Assembly (NCBI RefSeq): GCF_001430825.1
Contig: NZ_CP010535.1
Location: 1,654,501 to 1,718,500, forward strand
Direction of reading: 5' to 3'
Length of the DNA: 64,000 bases
Source: Sediminicola sp. YIK13
GTDB lineage: Bacteria; Bacteroidota; Bacteroidia; Flavobacteriales; Flavobacteriaceae
Under the pieces are notes generated by a model. That model worked only from the letters and a program-made list of their open reading frames with translations, was not told where the DNA came from and did no database searches. The translations under genes and the position numbers were made by a program. Each line of letters opens with the position of its first letter. Position 1 is the stretch's first letter. This document shows, in pieces, positions 8,365 through 17,275 of the stretch.

Positions 8365-9105
8365 ATGGGTAAGACCTTTTTAATTTTCACGGTTTTTATG
8401 AGCATCCTATTAGCTGGGTGCGGTAAAAATAAAGGATCAAGAAATATTCCTGAGACTAAAAGACATGTGCCCAATATTGTACCTAACAGGTATAATGTGG
8501 CCTTTTTGATCATGGATGGCACTTTTAACACAGAGTTCACTGCTCCCTATGATATTTTTCAACACACGCAGTTTAGGGAAGGGATCAAAGCGATGAATGT
8601 ATTTACGGTTGCCAACACCCTAAAACCGATAACCACATTTGAAGGCCTGAGGATCCTGCCAGATTACGATTATACCGAAGACGACTTACCAAAAATAGAT
8701 ATATTGGTAGTTCCAAGTGCTGAACACCATCTGGACAGCGATCTAAGGGATACAACCATGATCAATTTTATAAAAATGGTCGACAAAAAGGCCCAATTCA
8801 TGACTTCCCATTGCGATGGTGCTTTTGTTTTGGCCAAAGCAGGGATTTTGGACAATAGCACCTCCACCACTTTTCCGAGTGATATTGAAACTTACCAAAA
8901 AAAATTTCCAAACCTAAAGGTACAGGATAGTGTCCTATTTGTTCACGACGGAAAATATATCACCTCAGCAGGTGGGGCCAAAAGTTTTGAAGCTGCGCTC
9001 TATTTATGTGAACTATTATACGGCAAGGAGATTGCACAATCCTTAGCTAAAGGACTTGTTATTGAGTGGGATCTCGATTTAATTCCACACCTTATTGTTC
9101 ATTAA
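8365..9105 (+). CDS. DJ-1/PfpI family lipoprotein
   Basis: From the ATG at 8365 the 246-residue protein begins MGKTFLIFTVFMSILLAGCGK, a lipoprotein signal with lipobox LAGC. The mature part is a DJ-1/PfpI domain: YNVAFLIMDGTFNTEFTAPYDIF, then IDILVVPSAEHH and the nucleophile elbow MTSHCDGAFVLAKAG with the expected cysteine, and YITSAGGAKSFEAALYL near the end. Most DJ-1/PfpI proteins are cytoplasmic, or form the amidase-like half of GlxA-type AraC regulators; here no DNA-binding domain follows and the protein is predicted to be exported. Substrate unknown. Its stop overlaps the converging next gene by 14 nt. Confidence 0.8.
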   Translation: MGKTFLIFTVFMSILLAGCGKNKGSRNIPETKRHVPNIVPNRYNVAFLIMDGTFNTEFTAPYDIFQHTQFREGIKAMNVFTVANTLKPITTFEGLRILPDYDYTEDDLPKIDILVVPSAEHHLDSDLRDTTMINFIKMVDKKAQFMTSHCDGAFVLAKAGILDNSTSTTFPSDIETYQKKFPNLKVQDSVLFVHDGKYITSAGGAKSFEAALYLCELLYGKEIAQSLAKGLVIEWDLDLIPHLIVH

Positions 9106-10504
9106 TCCCATACCTAGGATCATCTAGGTACTTTTTAACCAATTCATTAAATTCCGGGGTTATTCTCAGCAAGGCAGTATGCTCCAAAGCATATAAGGCT
9201 TCTTTATCTGTGAATCCATTTTTAAGCAATTCCTCCACATAAAATAGGGCGGTTCCAAAATCCTCTATTTTAGAGCTTAGGGAGATGGTTTCCAGATACG
9301 ATCCATATTCTTTTGGATCAGTTATGGTTTTTAACATGAAGACGAAAAGCAAAGCATCCTCATCTACCACCTTTTCCTTTTTCAACATATCTTCAGTATC
9401 GTCAACCAAGGCATTCACATAACCATAAAGTCGCTTTCCCATTTGACGTTCTGCTTCATTTTGGCTCTTTTCATATTTCTTAATATCCTCCATTTGAAAA
9501 TTCCACCATCCCAAATTATTAAAATTATAGGTAAGCACGTCTTCTTCTAAATAATAGGAATAATCTTCTTTGATCAACGATTCCTTAAAAAATACATTAT
9601 TCTCGTTTCGCTTTTGGGTTCTATAAAGTTTATCCTTTTTTAGAGACTTCAATTTTTCTTTTAGCTCATCCACTTTTAAGTGAACCCGATAAACCGATTG
9701 CGTTTCCTGAATCATTTTTTCCGCTTCCAATAATTTTTTGGAGGCTATCAAACTATCTATCTCATCTAGGTTGGCCTCATAACTCTGCTTTAAAAATGTT
9801 TCGTTTAGCGGAATACTCCCTTTCGCCATGGATGATAATGTAAATATTTGCATAGCCTTCTGCAACTGGTGTAGTTCTTGCAATTTATTCCCATTGTTCA
9901 TCAAGAGCAGTTGATTTGGAAACTTTAAATTATTCAGCATCAACTCGTCCCCCAACATCCTAGGATAGTTGTAATCCTCTTTGCTCACTATCCCAATATA
10001 ATGAAACATGTTTTTTGTACTTAAAACCTCTATGTTGCCCAATGGCCCTCCAAAAGAGACGACCCCATCAATATTTGGGACAAACACAGGAACAATACTA
10101 GCAAGTCTCCCGCCGTTGGCAATACCCCCTGTATAGATTCTTTTAGGATGAATTGAAAATAGTTCGAATGTTTTATTGAACATCCGGTTTGATATTAAAA
10201 TGTTTTGGGAAATCGGCAGTGAATCATGTATATTATTAGATGCGGCTAGAATATAACCTTCCTTCTCTGCAGCATCTTGAAAAAAACGCACCAATTGCCT
10301 ACCCCTGCCCTTCTCATCAAAAAGAAAGATTACGGGCCAATTTTTTGACATTTTAAAGTTCTTAGGGAGGTATAATGCGAAAGATTCCTGAATAGAATCA
10401 TTGATCATTACCGAATCTGTGGCCATCCCTTTTTTAAAGGTTAATTCTTGTGCGGTTAAAAGTACCGTACTGCCGAAAAACAATAGGAAAATAATTTTTT
10501 TCAT
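9092..10504 (-). CDS. Secreted alpha/beta-hydrolase-like protein without catalytic serine
   Basis: The 470-residue protein has a signal peptide (MKKIIFLLFFGSTVLLTAQ). Residues about 25-230 resemble the esterase/PHB-depolymerase branch of alpha/beta hydrolases: FALYLPKNFKMSKNWPVIFLFDEKGRG and IHPKRIYTGGIANGGRLASIV. At the nucleophile elbow the family has G-x-S-x-G-G; here it reads GIANGG, with Ala in place of Ser. The second half (about 250-470) is helical and rich in charged residues, with no recognised domain. A binding or scaffold role is more likely than hydrolysis. The gene stands alone on its strand. Confidence 0.6.
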   Translation of the reverse strand: MKKIIFLLFFGSTVLLTAQELTFKKGMATDSVMINDSIQESFALYLPKNFKMSKNWPVIFLFDEKGRGRQLVRFFQDAAEKEGYILAASNNIHDSLPISQNILISNRMFNKTFELFSIHPKRIYTGGIANGGRLASIVPVFVPNIDGVVSFGGPLGNIEVLSTKNMFHYIGIVSKEDYNYPRMLGDELMLNNLKFPNQLLLMNNGNKLQELHQLQKAMQIFTLSSMAKGSIPLNETFLKQSYEANLDEIDSLIASKKLLEAEKMIQETQSVYRVHLKVDELKEKLKSLKKDKLYRTQKRNENNVFFKESLIKEDYSYYLEEDVLTYNFNNLGWWNFQMEDIKKYEKSQNEAERQMGKRLYGYVNALVDDTEDMLKKEKVVDEDALLFVFMLKTITDPKEYGSYLETISLSSKIEDFGTALFYVEELLKNGFTDKEALYALEHTALLRITPEFNELVKKYLDDPRYGINEQ

Positions 10505-10634
10505 AAAACAGAAGGTATCAAAAACCTAGCCAAATTAGTCATTACATAAAGTTAATCAATTCCGTGGTTTCTATAGAATATAATACGTTATTTTGCACAA
10601 TTCTTGACAAATACATAGATTTAGCCTACTAATA

Positions 10635-11090
10635 TTAATTATTTCTTCTCTTTTTTATGGGGGCATCAGACACTATATCAGAAAGAATAATATGGGTCCG
10701 GGTCTCACCATACTGTATCAATTTGTCTATAAACTTCTCCAAATGAAATTGATCCTTTAATACTACTTCCATTATTATATTTTCATTCCCTGTTATCCTG
10801 TAGCAGTTAAGAACCTCCTCAAAAGTGCCTACAGTATCCAAAAATGGTTTCAATTTTCCCATAAATGCACGGAGGGTGATTATGGCACGGAGCTGATATC
10901 CCGTCTGCGTATGTGATACAACTGCCTTATAACCCTCTAATATACCCATGTCCTCCATTTTCTTGACACGTTCCGCCACTGCAGGCGGGGTAAGCCCTAC
11001 TGTACGACCAATATTGGCAAAGGATTCCCTCGCATTATCCTGAAGACATTTTAGGATTCCCCAATTTAAATCATCGATCTTTATATTCAA
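10635..11090 (-). CDS. Lrp/AsnC family transcriptional regulator
   Basis: An N-terminal winged helix (IDDLNWGILKCLQDNARESFANIGRTVGLTPPAVAERVKKMEDMGIL) is followed by a RAM/AsnC ligand domain (TLRAFMGKLKPFLDTVGTFEEVLNCYRITGNENIIMEV). This is the standard Lrp/AsnC layout. No ATG precedes the domain; the frame opens with TTG at 11120, and a second TTG at 11090 gives a start (LNIKIDDLNW) that fits the family better, so I use it with limited certainty. Regulated genes cannot be told from context. Confidence 0.85.
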   Translation of the reverse strand: MNIKIDDLNWGILKCLQDNARESFANIGRTVGLTPPAVAERVKKMEDMGILEGYKAVVSHTQTGYQLRAIITLRAFMGKLKPFLDTVGTFEEVLNCYRITGNENIIMEVVLKDQFHLEKFIDKLIQYGETRTHIILSDIVSDAPIKKRRNN

Positions 11091-11210
11091 ATCTTTTTTC
11101 TTTAAATAATTTATTTTCAATAGCTAATTTACATTATTGCTTTTAAATCCAAAGATATTATTTCTGAATAGTACGTAATTTTATAATATAATTATTGGTG
11201 AAACTTAAAA

Positions 11211-11648
11211 ATGTCTTACAAGAATTTACGTACGGTACCTGTATATCGAAAGGCTTTGGAACTCTGCACAATGAGTAGGGAGATAGCTGCGTATGTTTCA
11301 TACAATAAAGATCTCTTATTATTATATCAATCCAATAGCTTACGGGATATCATTGCGGATTCTTTGATAACCGATTCCATACTCATTCCACAGAAAATTG
11401 CTCAGGCAGAATGCACGGAATCTTATGATGTACGCTTAAAAAGTGTTGCCCTAATTAATATAATGATACGAAACATCCTCTCTTATTGTAATGGACTGGA
11501 AAAAGATGGCGTAAAAGAAAAAGAGTATATTAACCTACTGAGAAGGGAAATAAAACTTTTTAGAAGGCTATACAAAAAATGGAAAAAATCCCTCAAAGGG
11601 GATAATGGCGACGCCAATTGGGGATTGAACGAGTCCTTTGGATTTTAG
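11211..11648 (+). CDS. Four-helix-bundle-like hypothetical protein
   Basis: A 145-residue, mostly helical, basic protein. The start (NLRTVPVYRKALELCTMSREIAAYV) and the rhythm of four long helices resemble the S23/23S-rRNA intervening-sequence four-helix bundle proteins, but the match is weak. It is followed by a strong terminator shared with icmF on the other strand. No operon partner. Function unknown. Confidence 0.55.
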   Translation: MSYKNLRTVPVYRKALELCTMSREIAAYVSYNKDLLLLYQSNSLRDIIADSLITDSILIPQKIAQAECTESYDVRLKSVALINIMIRNILSYCNGLEKDGVKEKEYINLLRREIKLFRRLYKKWKKSLKGDNGDANWGLNESFGF

Positions 11649-11678
11649 ATTACTATTATCAAAATATCTAATAAAGGT

Positions 11679-11707
11679 AAAAGCCCCGATTTTCATCGGG
11701 GCTTTTT
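11679..11707. terminator. Bidirectional terminator
   Basis: Perfect stem AAGCCCCGAT (11681-11690), loop TTTC, ATCGGGGCTT (11695-11704), with flanking A and T runs. It serves the helical-bundle gene and icmF, whose stop is at 11712. Confidence 0.92.
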
Positions 11708-11711
11708 ATTG

Positions 11712-14700
11712 CTACATATTTCTTCTATACTGCCCTCCGACTTCAAAGAGAGCATTTGTAATTTGACCTAAAGAACACACTTTGGTGACCTCCATCAATT
11801 TTTCAAAGATATTTTCATTATTCACAGCCCTATCCTGAAGATCCAATAGCTCCTTTTCAACTATATCGGCATTACGAGTTTGAAGATTTTGAAGCGTCGC
11901 AATCTGCGCCTGTTTCTCTTCTTCAGTAGCCCTTATAACTTCTGCAGGTAAAATTGTAGGTGAACCCTTAGAGCTCAAAAAGGTATTTACGCCAATAATT
12001 GGAAACTCTCCAGTGTGTTTCAACGTCTCATAATAAAGGCTTTCTTCCTGTATCTTGGAGCGCTGGTACATAGTTTCCATAGCCCCCAATACTCCGCCTC
12101 TTTCTGTAATTCTGTCAAATTCCAATAATACGGCTTCCTCCACCAGATCTGTCAGTTCTTCTATTATAAATGACCCCTGTAACGGATTCTCATTTTTTGC
12201 CAAGCCCAATTCCTTGTTAATGATCAATTGAATCGCCATGGCCCTCCTGACCGATTCCTCCGTTGGGGTTGTAATTGCCTCGTCATACGCATTGGTGTGC
12301 AGGGAATTACAATTATCATAAATAGCGTACAATGCCTGTAATGTGGTACGTATATCGTTAAAATCTATTTCTTGGGCGTGCAAACTCCTGCCTGAAGTCT
12401 GAATGTGGTATTTCAACATTTGGGCCCTTGGATCGGCACCATATTTATGCTTTAACGCCTTGGCCCATATTTTACGGGCAACTCTACCGATTACTGCGTA
12501 TTCTGGATCTATACCATTGGAAAAGAAGAATGATAGGTTGGGACCAAATTTATCGATATCCATTCCTCTGCTCAAGTAATACTCTACATAGGTAAACCCA
12601 TTGGAAAGCGTAAATGCCAATTGGGTAATAGGGTTGGCACCGGCCTCTGCAATATGATATCCGGATATGGATACGGAATAGAAATTACGGATCTCGTTCT
12701 CAATAAAGTATTCTTGGACATCCCCCATGAGTCGCAGGGCAAATTCCGTAGAGAATATACAGGTATTTTGCGCCTGGTCTTCCTTTAAAATATCTGCCTG
12801 AACAGTTCCCCTGACCTGGTTCATTGTAGCCTTTTTAATGGAGGCATACACTTCTTTGGGTAGAACTTGGTCACCCGTTACTCCTAAGAGCATCAGTCCT
12901 AACCCGTCGTTCCCTTTAGGAAGTTCACCGTTATATTTTGGCCTTTCAAAGCCCTTATCCTCGTAAAAGGCTTTGATTTTAGCCTCTACTTCCTTCTCGA
13001 GACCATTTTCCTTAATATACTTTTCACAATTTTGATCTATGGCGGCATTCATAAAAAACCCTAATAACATTGGTGCCGGACCATTGATGGTCATACTCAC
13101 CGATGTCATTATTCCACTCAGATCAAAACCAGAGTATAATTTTTTCGCGTCGTCCAAACAACATATGGATACCCCAGCATTTCCTATTTTTCCATAGATA
13201 TCTGGTCTATAATCCGGATCGTTCCCATAAAGTGTTACAGAATCGAATGCTGTGGACAGCCTTTTGGCAGGTGTACCGAAACTCACATAGTGAAAACGCC
13301 TATTGGTCCGTTCGGGTCCTCCTTCGCCAGCAAACATCCTGGTCGGGTCTTCCCCCGTTCTTTTGAAAGGGTAGAGTCCGGCTGTATACGGAAATTCCCC
13401 TGGTACATTTTCCTGTAAAGTCCACCTCAATAGATCTCCCCATGCCTGATACTTGGGAAGCACTATTTTAGGGATGTCTACCTGCGATAAAGATTTTGAG
13501 TGGGTTTCAATTTTAATCTCCTTATCCCTTACCTTAAAGCTATATATGGGATCTTTATACGTTTGTACTTTAGCATCCCAATTGATGATACTATCCCAAT
13601 GATAGGGATCCAAATCCATCTTAACCCTATCAAATTCCTTTAACAACAACTCTGTAAGCTGGCCATTTTCTGGGTCCTTGGTATCCAGCATTTCATCATC
13701 TACACCAATTTTTGTAAGACCAAGTGCTCCGTTAGAAAGACCTTCCAATGTTTTATAAATACCGTATAATTGTTGTGCTACCTTAGCCTGGGCATTTACC
13801 ATAGCATCGTAAGCACGATTGTTCTCCGCTATTTCAGAAAGGTACCTGGTTCTTGCAGGAGGGATCACAAAAATCTTTTCTGTGATTTCATGGGTTGCCA
13901 TAAAGGTAGATTTTAGATCTGCCCCTACTTTTTCCACCAATTTTGCAGCTATGGCTCCGTATAGCTTATTCATGCCTGGATCATTGAACTGGGAGGCAAT
14001 GGTACCAAATACAGGCAGATCATCTTGTGGGATATCCCAAAGATTATTATTGCGCATGTACTGTTTTTTAACATCCCTTAAAGCATCCAGCGATCCTCTT
14101 TTATCAAATTTATTAATGGCGACAAGATCGGCGAAATCGAGCATATCTATTTTCTCCAGTTGCGTGGCCGCCCCAAATTCTGGGGTCATCACATAAAGAG
14201 ATACATCACTGTGTTCTATAATTTCGGTATCTGATTGCCCAATTCCCGAAGTTTCTAGGATAATTAGGTCAAATCCAGCCGCTTTAAGCACCTGGACCGC
14301 CTCTTCTACATATTTGGACAACGCCAAATTGGATTGTCTAGTTGCCAAGGACCGCATGTAGACACGATCGTCATTTATGGCATTCATTCTTATACGGTCT
14401 CCCAGTAAAGCTCCGCCGGTTTTTCTTTTGGAAGGATCAACAGAAATAATCCCTATGGTCTTTTCAGGGAAATCTATCAAAAACCTACGTACCAATTCAT
14501 CCACTAAGCTCGACTTTCCAGAACCACCTGTACCTGTAATTCCCAAAACCGGAACTTCATTTTTTTTATGATCTACCGCAGAAAAATGAGACTTAAATTC
14601 CTCATTCCTATTTTCTGCCAAGCTTATCAGGCGAGCCAAAATATTAACATCCTTTTCCTCAAGGGCCTCTACCAATGTTTTTCCTTCTGGGATTGCCAAA

Positions 14701-15146
14701 GATGGCACAGGAAAGTCACTTTTTTCCACCAAATCATTGATCATGCCCTGAAGCCCCATGGTCCTCCCATCATCAGGAGCATAGATTCTCGTAATCCCAT
14801 AATCCATTAGTTCCTTGATTTCTTCGGGAAGAATAACTCCTCCTCCGCCACCGAAGATTTTTATATGAGTAGCTCCACGCTCTTGCAGCAGATCATACAT
14901 ATATTTAAAATACTCATTGTGACCCCCTTGATAAGAAGTCATGGCAATAGCATTCACATCTTCCTGGATTGCGCAATCTACAACTTCGGTGACACTGCGA
15001 TCATGTCCTAAATGGATAACCTCCACTCCTGTAGATTGAATTATTCGTCGCATTATATTGATAGCGGCATCATGCCCATCAAACAGGGAGGCAGCTGTAA
15101 CTATTCTTACTTTATTTTTTGGAGTGTAGGGTTTAATTTGTTCCAT
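11712..15146 (-). CDS. icmF: Fused isobutyryl-CoA mutase IcmF
   Basis: The 1144-residue protein has the three-part IcmF architecture. Residues about 10-145 are the cobalamin-binding domain ([16 protein letters not shown], with the cobalt-ligating His). About 200-420 is the MeaI-type G-protein chaperone (Walker [15 protein letters not shown], then [21 protein letters not shown]). The remainder is the acyl-CoA mutase barrel. At the two substrate-specificity positions it has Phe in [11 protein letters not shown] (about residue 604) and Gln in [14 protein letters not shown]. That is the Phe/Gln pair of isobutyryl/n-butyryl-CoA mutases, not the Tyr/Arg pair of methylmalonyl-CoA mutase. Stand-alone gene with terminator. 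Confidence 0.92.
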   Translation of the reverse strand: MEQIKPYTPKNKVRIVTAASLFDGHDAAINIMRRIIQSTGVEVIHLGHDRSVTEVVDCAIQEDVNAIAMTSYQGGHNEYFKYMYDLLQERGATHIKIFGGGGGVILPEEIKELMDYGITRIYAPDDGRTMGLQGMINDLVEKSDFPVPSLAIPEGKTLVEALEEKDVNILARLISLAENRNEEFKSHFSAVDHKKNEVPVLGITGTGGSGKSSLVDELVRRFLIDFPEKTIGIISVDPSKRKTGGALLGDRIRMNAINDDRVYMRSLATRQSNLALSKYVEEAVQVLKAAGFDLIILETSGIGQSDTEIIEHSDVSLYVMTPEFGAATQLEKIDMLDFADLVAINKFDKRGSLDALRDVKKQYMRNNNLWDIPQDDLPVFGTIASQFNDPGMNKLYGAIAAKLVEKVGADLKSTFMATHEITEKIFVIPPARTRYLSEIAENNRAYDAMVNAQAKVAQQLYGIYKTLEGLSNGALGLTKIGVDDEMLDTKDPENGQLTELLLKEFDRVKMDLDPYHWDSIINWDAKVQTYKDPIYSFKVRDKEIKIETHSKSLSQVDIPKIVLPKYQAWGDLLRWTLQENVPGEFPYTAGLYPFKRTGEDPTRMFAGEGGPERTNRRFHYVSFGTPAKRLSTAFDSVTLYGNDPDYRPDIYGKIGNAGVSICCLDDAKKLYSGFDLSGIMTSVSMTINGPAPMLLGFFMNAAIDQNCEKYIKENGLEKEVEAKIKAFYEDKGFERPKYNGELPKGNDGLGLMLLGVTGDQVLPKEVYASIKKATMNQVRGTVQADILKEDQAQNTCIFSTEFALRLMGDVQEYFIENEIRNFYSVSISGYHIAEAGANPITQLAFTLSNGFTYVEYYLSRGMDIDKFGPNLSFFFSNGIDPEYAVIGRVARKIWAKALKHKYGADPRAQMLKYHIQTSGRSLHAQEIDFNDIRTTLQALYAIYDNCNSLHTNAYDEAITTPTEESVRRAMAIQLIINKELGLAKNENPLQGSFIIEELTDLVEEAVLLEFDRITERGGVLGAMETMYQRSKIQEESLYYETLKHTGEFPIIGVNTFLSSKGSPTILPAEVIRATEEEKQAQIATLQNLQTRNADIVEKELLDLQDRAVNNENIFEKLMEVTKVCSLGQITNALFEVGGQYRRNM

Positions 15147-15289
15147 ATGTAATTTAGAGACATTTTTAGAGGCGCAATTTACGAAAAGTGCAAAGTATAT
15201 AAAGTATAAATCGGAATATTATAAAAATACCATTGGTATTTAGTCCTCAATTCTGAATACCTTAATTTTACCTCTTAAAATCAGCCATT

Positions 15290-16141
15290 TTGAAAACCAC
15301 TATCTTAATCAATTGTCCAGATCAGGCCGGAATCATAAGCTCTGTGACTGGATTTATTCACGCAAAAGGTGGAAATATCATTTACATTGACCAACATGTG
15401 GATAAACAGGCCGATGTTTTTTTTATGCGTCTGGAAAGTGAATTTGATGAGAACACTATTTCTTTTGAAAATTTCAAGGCCCAATTTAAAAAGGAAATTT
15501 CGGTACCGTTTAATATGGACTCCAAAATGCACCTCAGTGGAATTAAACCTAAAATGGCCTTGTTTATATCGAAATACAACCATTGTTTGTACGATCTTCT
15601 GAGCAGGTTTAATTCTGGAGAACTGGATGTGGAAATCCCCTTTATCTTGAGCAATCACAAAGACCTTCAAAATATCTCCGAGCAGTTCCAAATTCCTTTT
15701 TTTCATATCCCTGTGACCAAAGAGAACAAACTGGAAGCAGAAAACAAGCAATTGGAGCTTCTTAAGGAGCATGAGATCGACTTTATTGTACTTGCAAGAT
15801 ACATGCAGATCATTGCACCGAGGACAATAGATCAATATCCAAACAAGATCATTAATATCCACCATTCGTTCCTCCCTGCCTTTGCAGGAGCAAAACCATA
15901 TCATGCAGCCTTTGCCAGGGGCGTTAAAATAATTGGCGCTACCAGTCATTATGTAACAGAAGAATTAGATGCTGGCCCAATTATTGAACAGGACGTTGTT
16001 ACCGTAACCCATGCCCATACTATAAAAGATTTTATTGCCAAGGGTCAGGATCTTGAAAAAATAGTATTGTCCAGAGCCGTTAAGCTACATATTCAAAGGA
16101 AAACCATGGTATATAACAATAAGACCGTTATTTTCTCTTAA
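15290..16141 (+). CDS. purU: Formyltetrahydrofolate deformylase
   Basis: The 283-residue protein has an N-terminal ACT domain (TILINCPDQAGIISSVTGFIHAKGGNI) and a C-terminal formyltransferase-fold domain with NIHHSFLPAFAGAKPYHAA and GATSHYVTEELDAGPIIEQD. These hold the Asn-His-Asp catalytic triad. It hydrolyses 10-formyl-THF to formate and THF, supplying formate for purine synthesis. The start is TTG at 15290; no ATG occurs before residue 46 and the ACT domain begins immediately, so TTG is accepted. Here the TTG is not part of a TAnnTTTG box. Confidence 0.93.
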   Translation: MKTTILINCPDQAGIISSVTGFIHAKGGNIIYIDQHVDKQADVFFMRLESEFDENTISFENFKAQFKKEISVPFNMDSKMHLSGIKPKMALFISKYNHCLYDLLSRFNSGELDVEIPFILSNHKDLQNISEQFQIPFFHIPVTKENKLEAENKQLELLKEHEIDFIVLARYMQIIAPRTIDQYPNKIINIHHSFLPAFAGAKPYHAAFARGVKIIGATSHYVTEELDAGPIIEQDVVTVTHAHTIKDFIAKGQDLEKIVLSRAVKLHIQRKTMVYNNKTVIFS

Positions 16142-16223
16142 TTTATTTGCACAGTGGACAAAACAGTCCAAATGATTTTGCAGTGTTCTGGTACTGCCGT
16201 TAATTTTATAATATAGATTAGAT

Positions 16224-16931
16224 ATGATGAAGAAGCTGTTATTAAGTGTTATTGTTCTGCAATTGGTTTCTTGTGCAGAACTACAACAAGTTGTAGATCA
16301 ATTTCCACAGGGCACCTATGGCATTGGCAACGAAGAAATTGCCATGGGACTTAGGGAAGCTCTGGATAAGGGAATTGATAAACAAGTATCCAAACTCACC
16401 AAGGAAGACGGCTTCTACAAAAATGAATTGATCAAAATACTACTTCCCGAAGAACTGCAAAAAATTGACAGAACTTTAAGGGATGTTGGACTTGGAAATC
16501 TCGCCGATGAAGGCATAAAAGTATTGAACAGAGCTGCGGAAGATGCGGTAAGCGAAGCCACACCAATATTTATTAATGCGGTCAAGGATATCACCTTTGC
16601 AGATGCAAAAAACATTCTCTTAGGTAGTGATGATGCGGCCACCTTATATTTAAAAAGCACCACCCAAACAGCACTTTACGATAAATTTAATCCCATCATT
16701 AAAAATTCGTTTCAACGTGTAGGTGCCGACCAAATTTGGAACAATTTAATCACCCGCTACAACAACCTTCCACTCACCAATAATGTCAATCCTGATCTAA
16801 CAGATTATGTTACCCAGGAAGCCTTATCTGGTGTCTATACAATGATTGCTCTTGAGGAAAAAGAAATACGTACCAATGTCACTTCAAGGACATCTACCAT
16901 ACTTCGAAAGGTTTTCGCCTTACAGGACTGA
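16224..16931 (+). CDS. DUF4197 domain lipoprotein
   Basis: The 235-residue protein has a lipoprotein-like signal (MMKKLLLSVIVLQLVSCAEL). The mature part shows DUF4197 blocks: EIAMGLREALDKGIDKQVSKLTKEDGFYKNELIKILLPEEL, AAEDAVSEATPIFINAVKDITFADAKNILLGSDDAATLYL and YVTQEALSGVYTMIALEEKEIR. The family is helical and found in many Gram-negative bacteria; its function is unknown. It lies 82 nt after purU and may be read from the same transcript. Confidence 0.85.
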   Translation: MMKKLLLSVIVLQLVSCAELQQVVDQFPQGTYGIGNEEIAMGLREALDKGIDKQVSKLTKEDGFYKNELIKILLPEELQKIDRTLRDVGLGNLADEGIKVLNRAAEDAVSEATPIFINAVKDITFADAKNILLGSDDAATLYLKSTTQTALYDKFNPIIKNSFQRVGADQIWNNLITRYNNLPLTNNVNPDLTDYVTQEALSGVYTMIALEEKEIRTNVTSRTSTILRKVFALQD

Positions 16932-17100
16932 TAATGAGATAATTTAATTCAATTTTCTACAATAATTTAAAAAAAAATTCGTTACTTTAAAGTATAGCTA
17001 ACATAACGTAATGGTAATACTTATGTCAGCTATAACATCAAGTAAAATGCAATCTTTGCATAGAATTATTTGAATTAGTAATTTTTGAGTTAGTTAGTTA

Positions 17101-17130
17101 AAAACCGGTGGGAGCACCGGTTTTTTTTTG
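17101..17130 (+). terminator. Strong terminator 146 nt upstream of susC
   Basis: Stem AAAACCGGTG (17101-17110), loop GGAG, CACCGGTTTT (17115-17124), then more T. It lies 169 nt after the DUF4197 stop. In the 344-nt gap 16932-17275, TTTG at 17054-17057 and TAATTTTTG near 17079 could be a promoter just upstream of this hairpin, which would make a very short transcript. Otherwise it simply ends the DUF4197 mRNA. Confidence 0.85.
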
Positions 17131-17275
17131 TTTAAACTTATCATAACAAAACCTAAACTAACCTTTTTTCATCATACTCATAAAAATGAGGGTCCTAAGA
17201 CAGAATTTAATGTTGTTTTTAAGGCTTATTAAAAAATTTATAAGATCTTTAAACCTCTAACTCAAAACCCTTAAA

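Noticed and set aside
14377-14810. Plus-strand frames opposite icmF
   Set aside because: They lie fully antisense to a strongly conserved enzyme and show no independent motifs.
11712-15146. Methylmalonyl-CoA mutase
   Set aside because: Fused domain order and Phe/Gln at the specificity positions fit IcmF.
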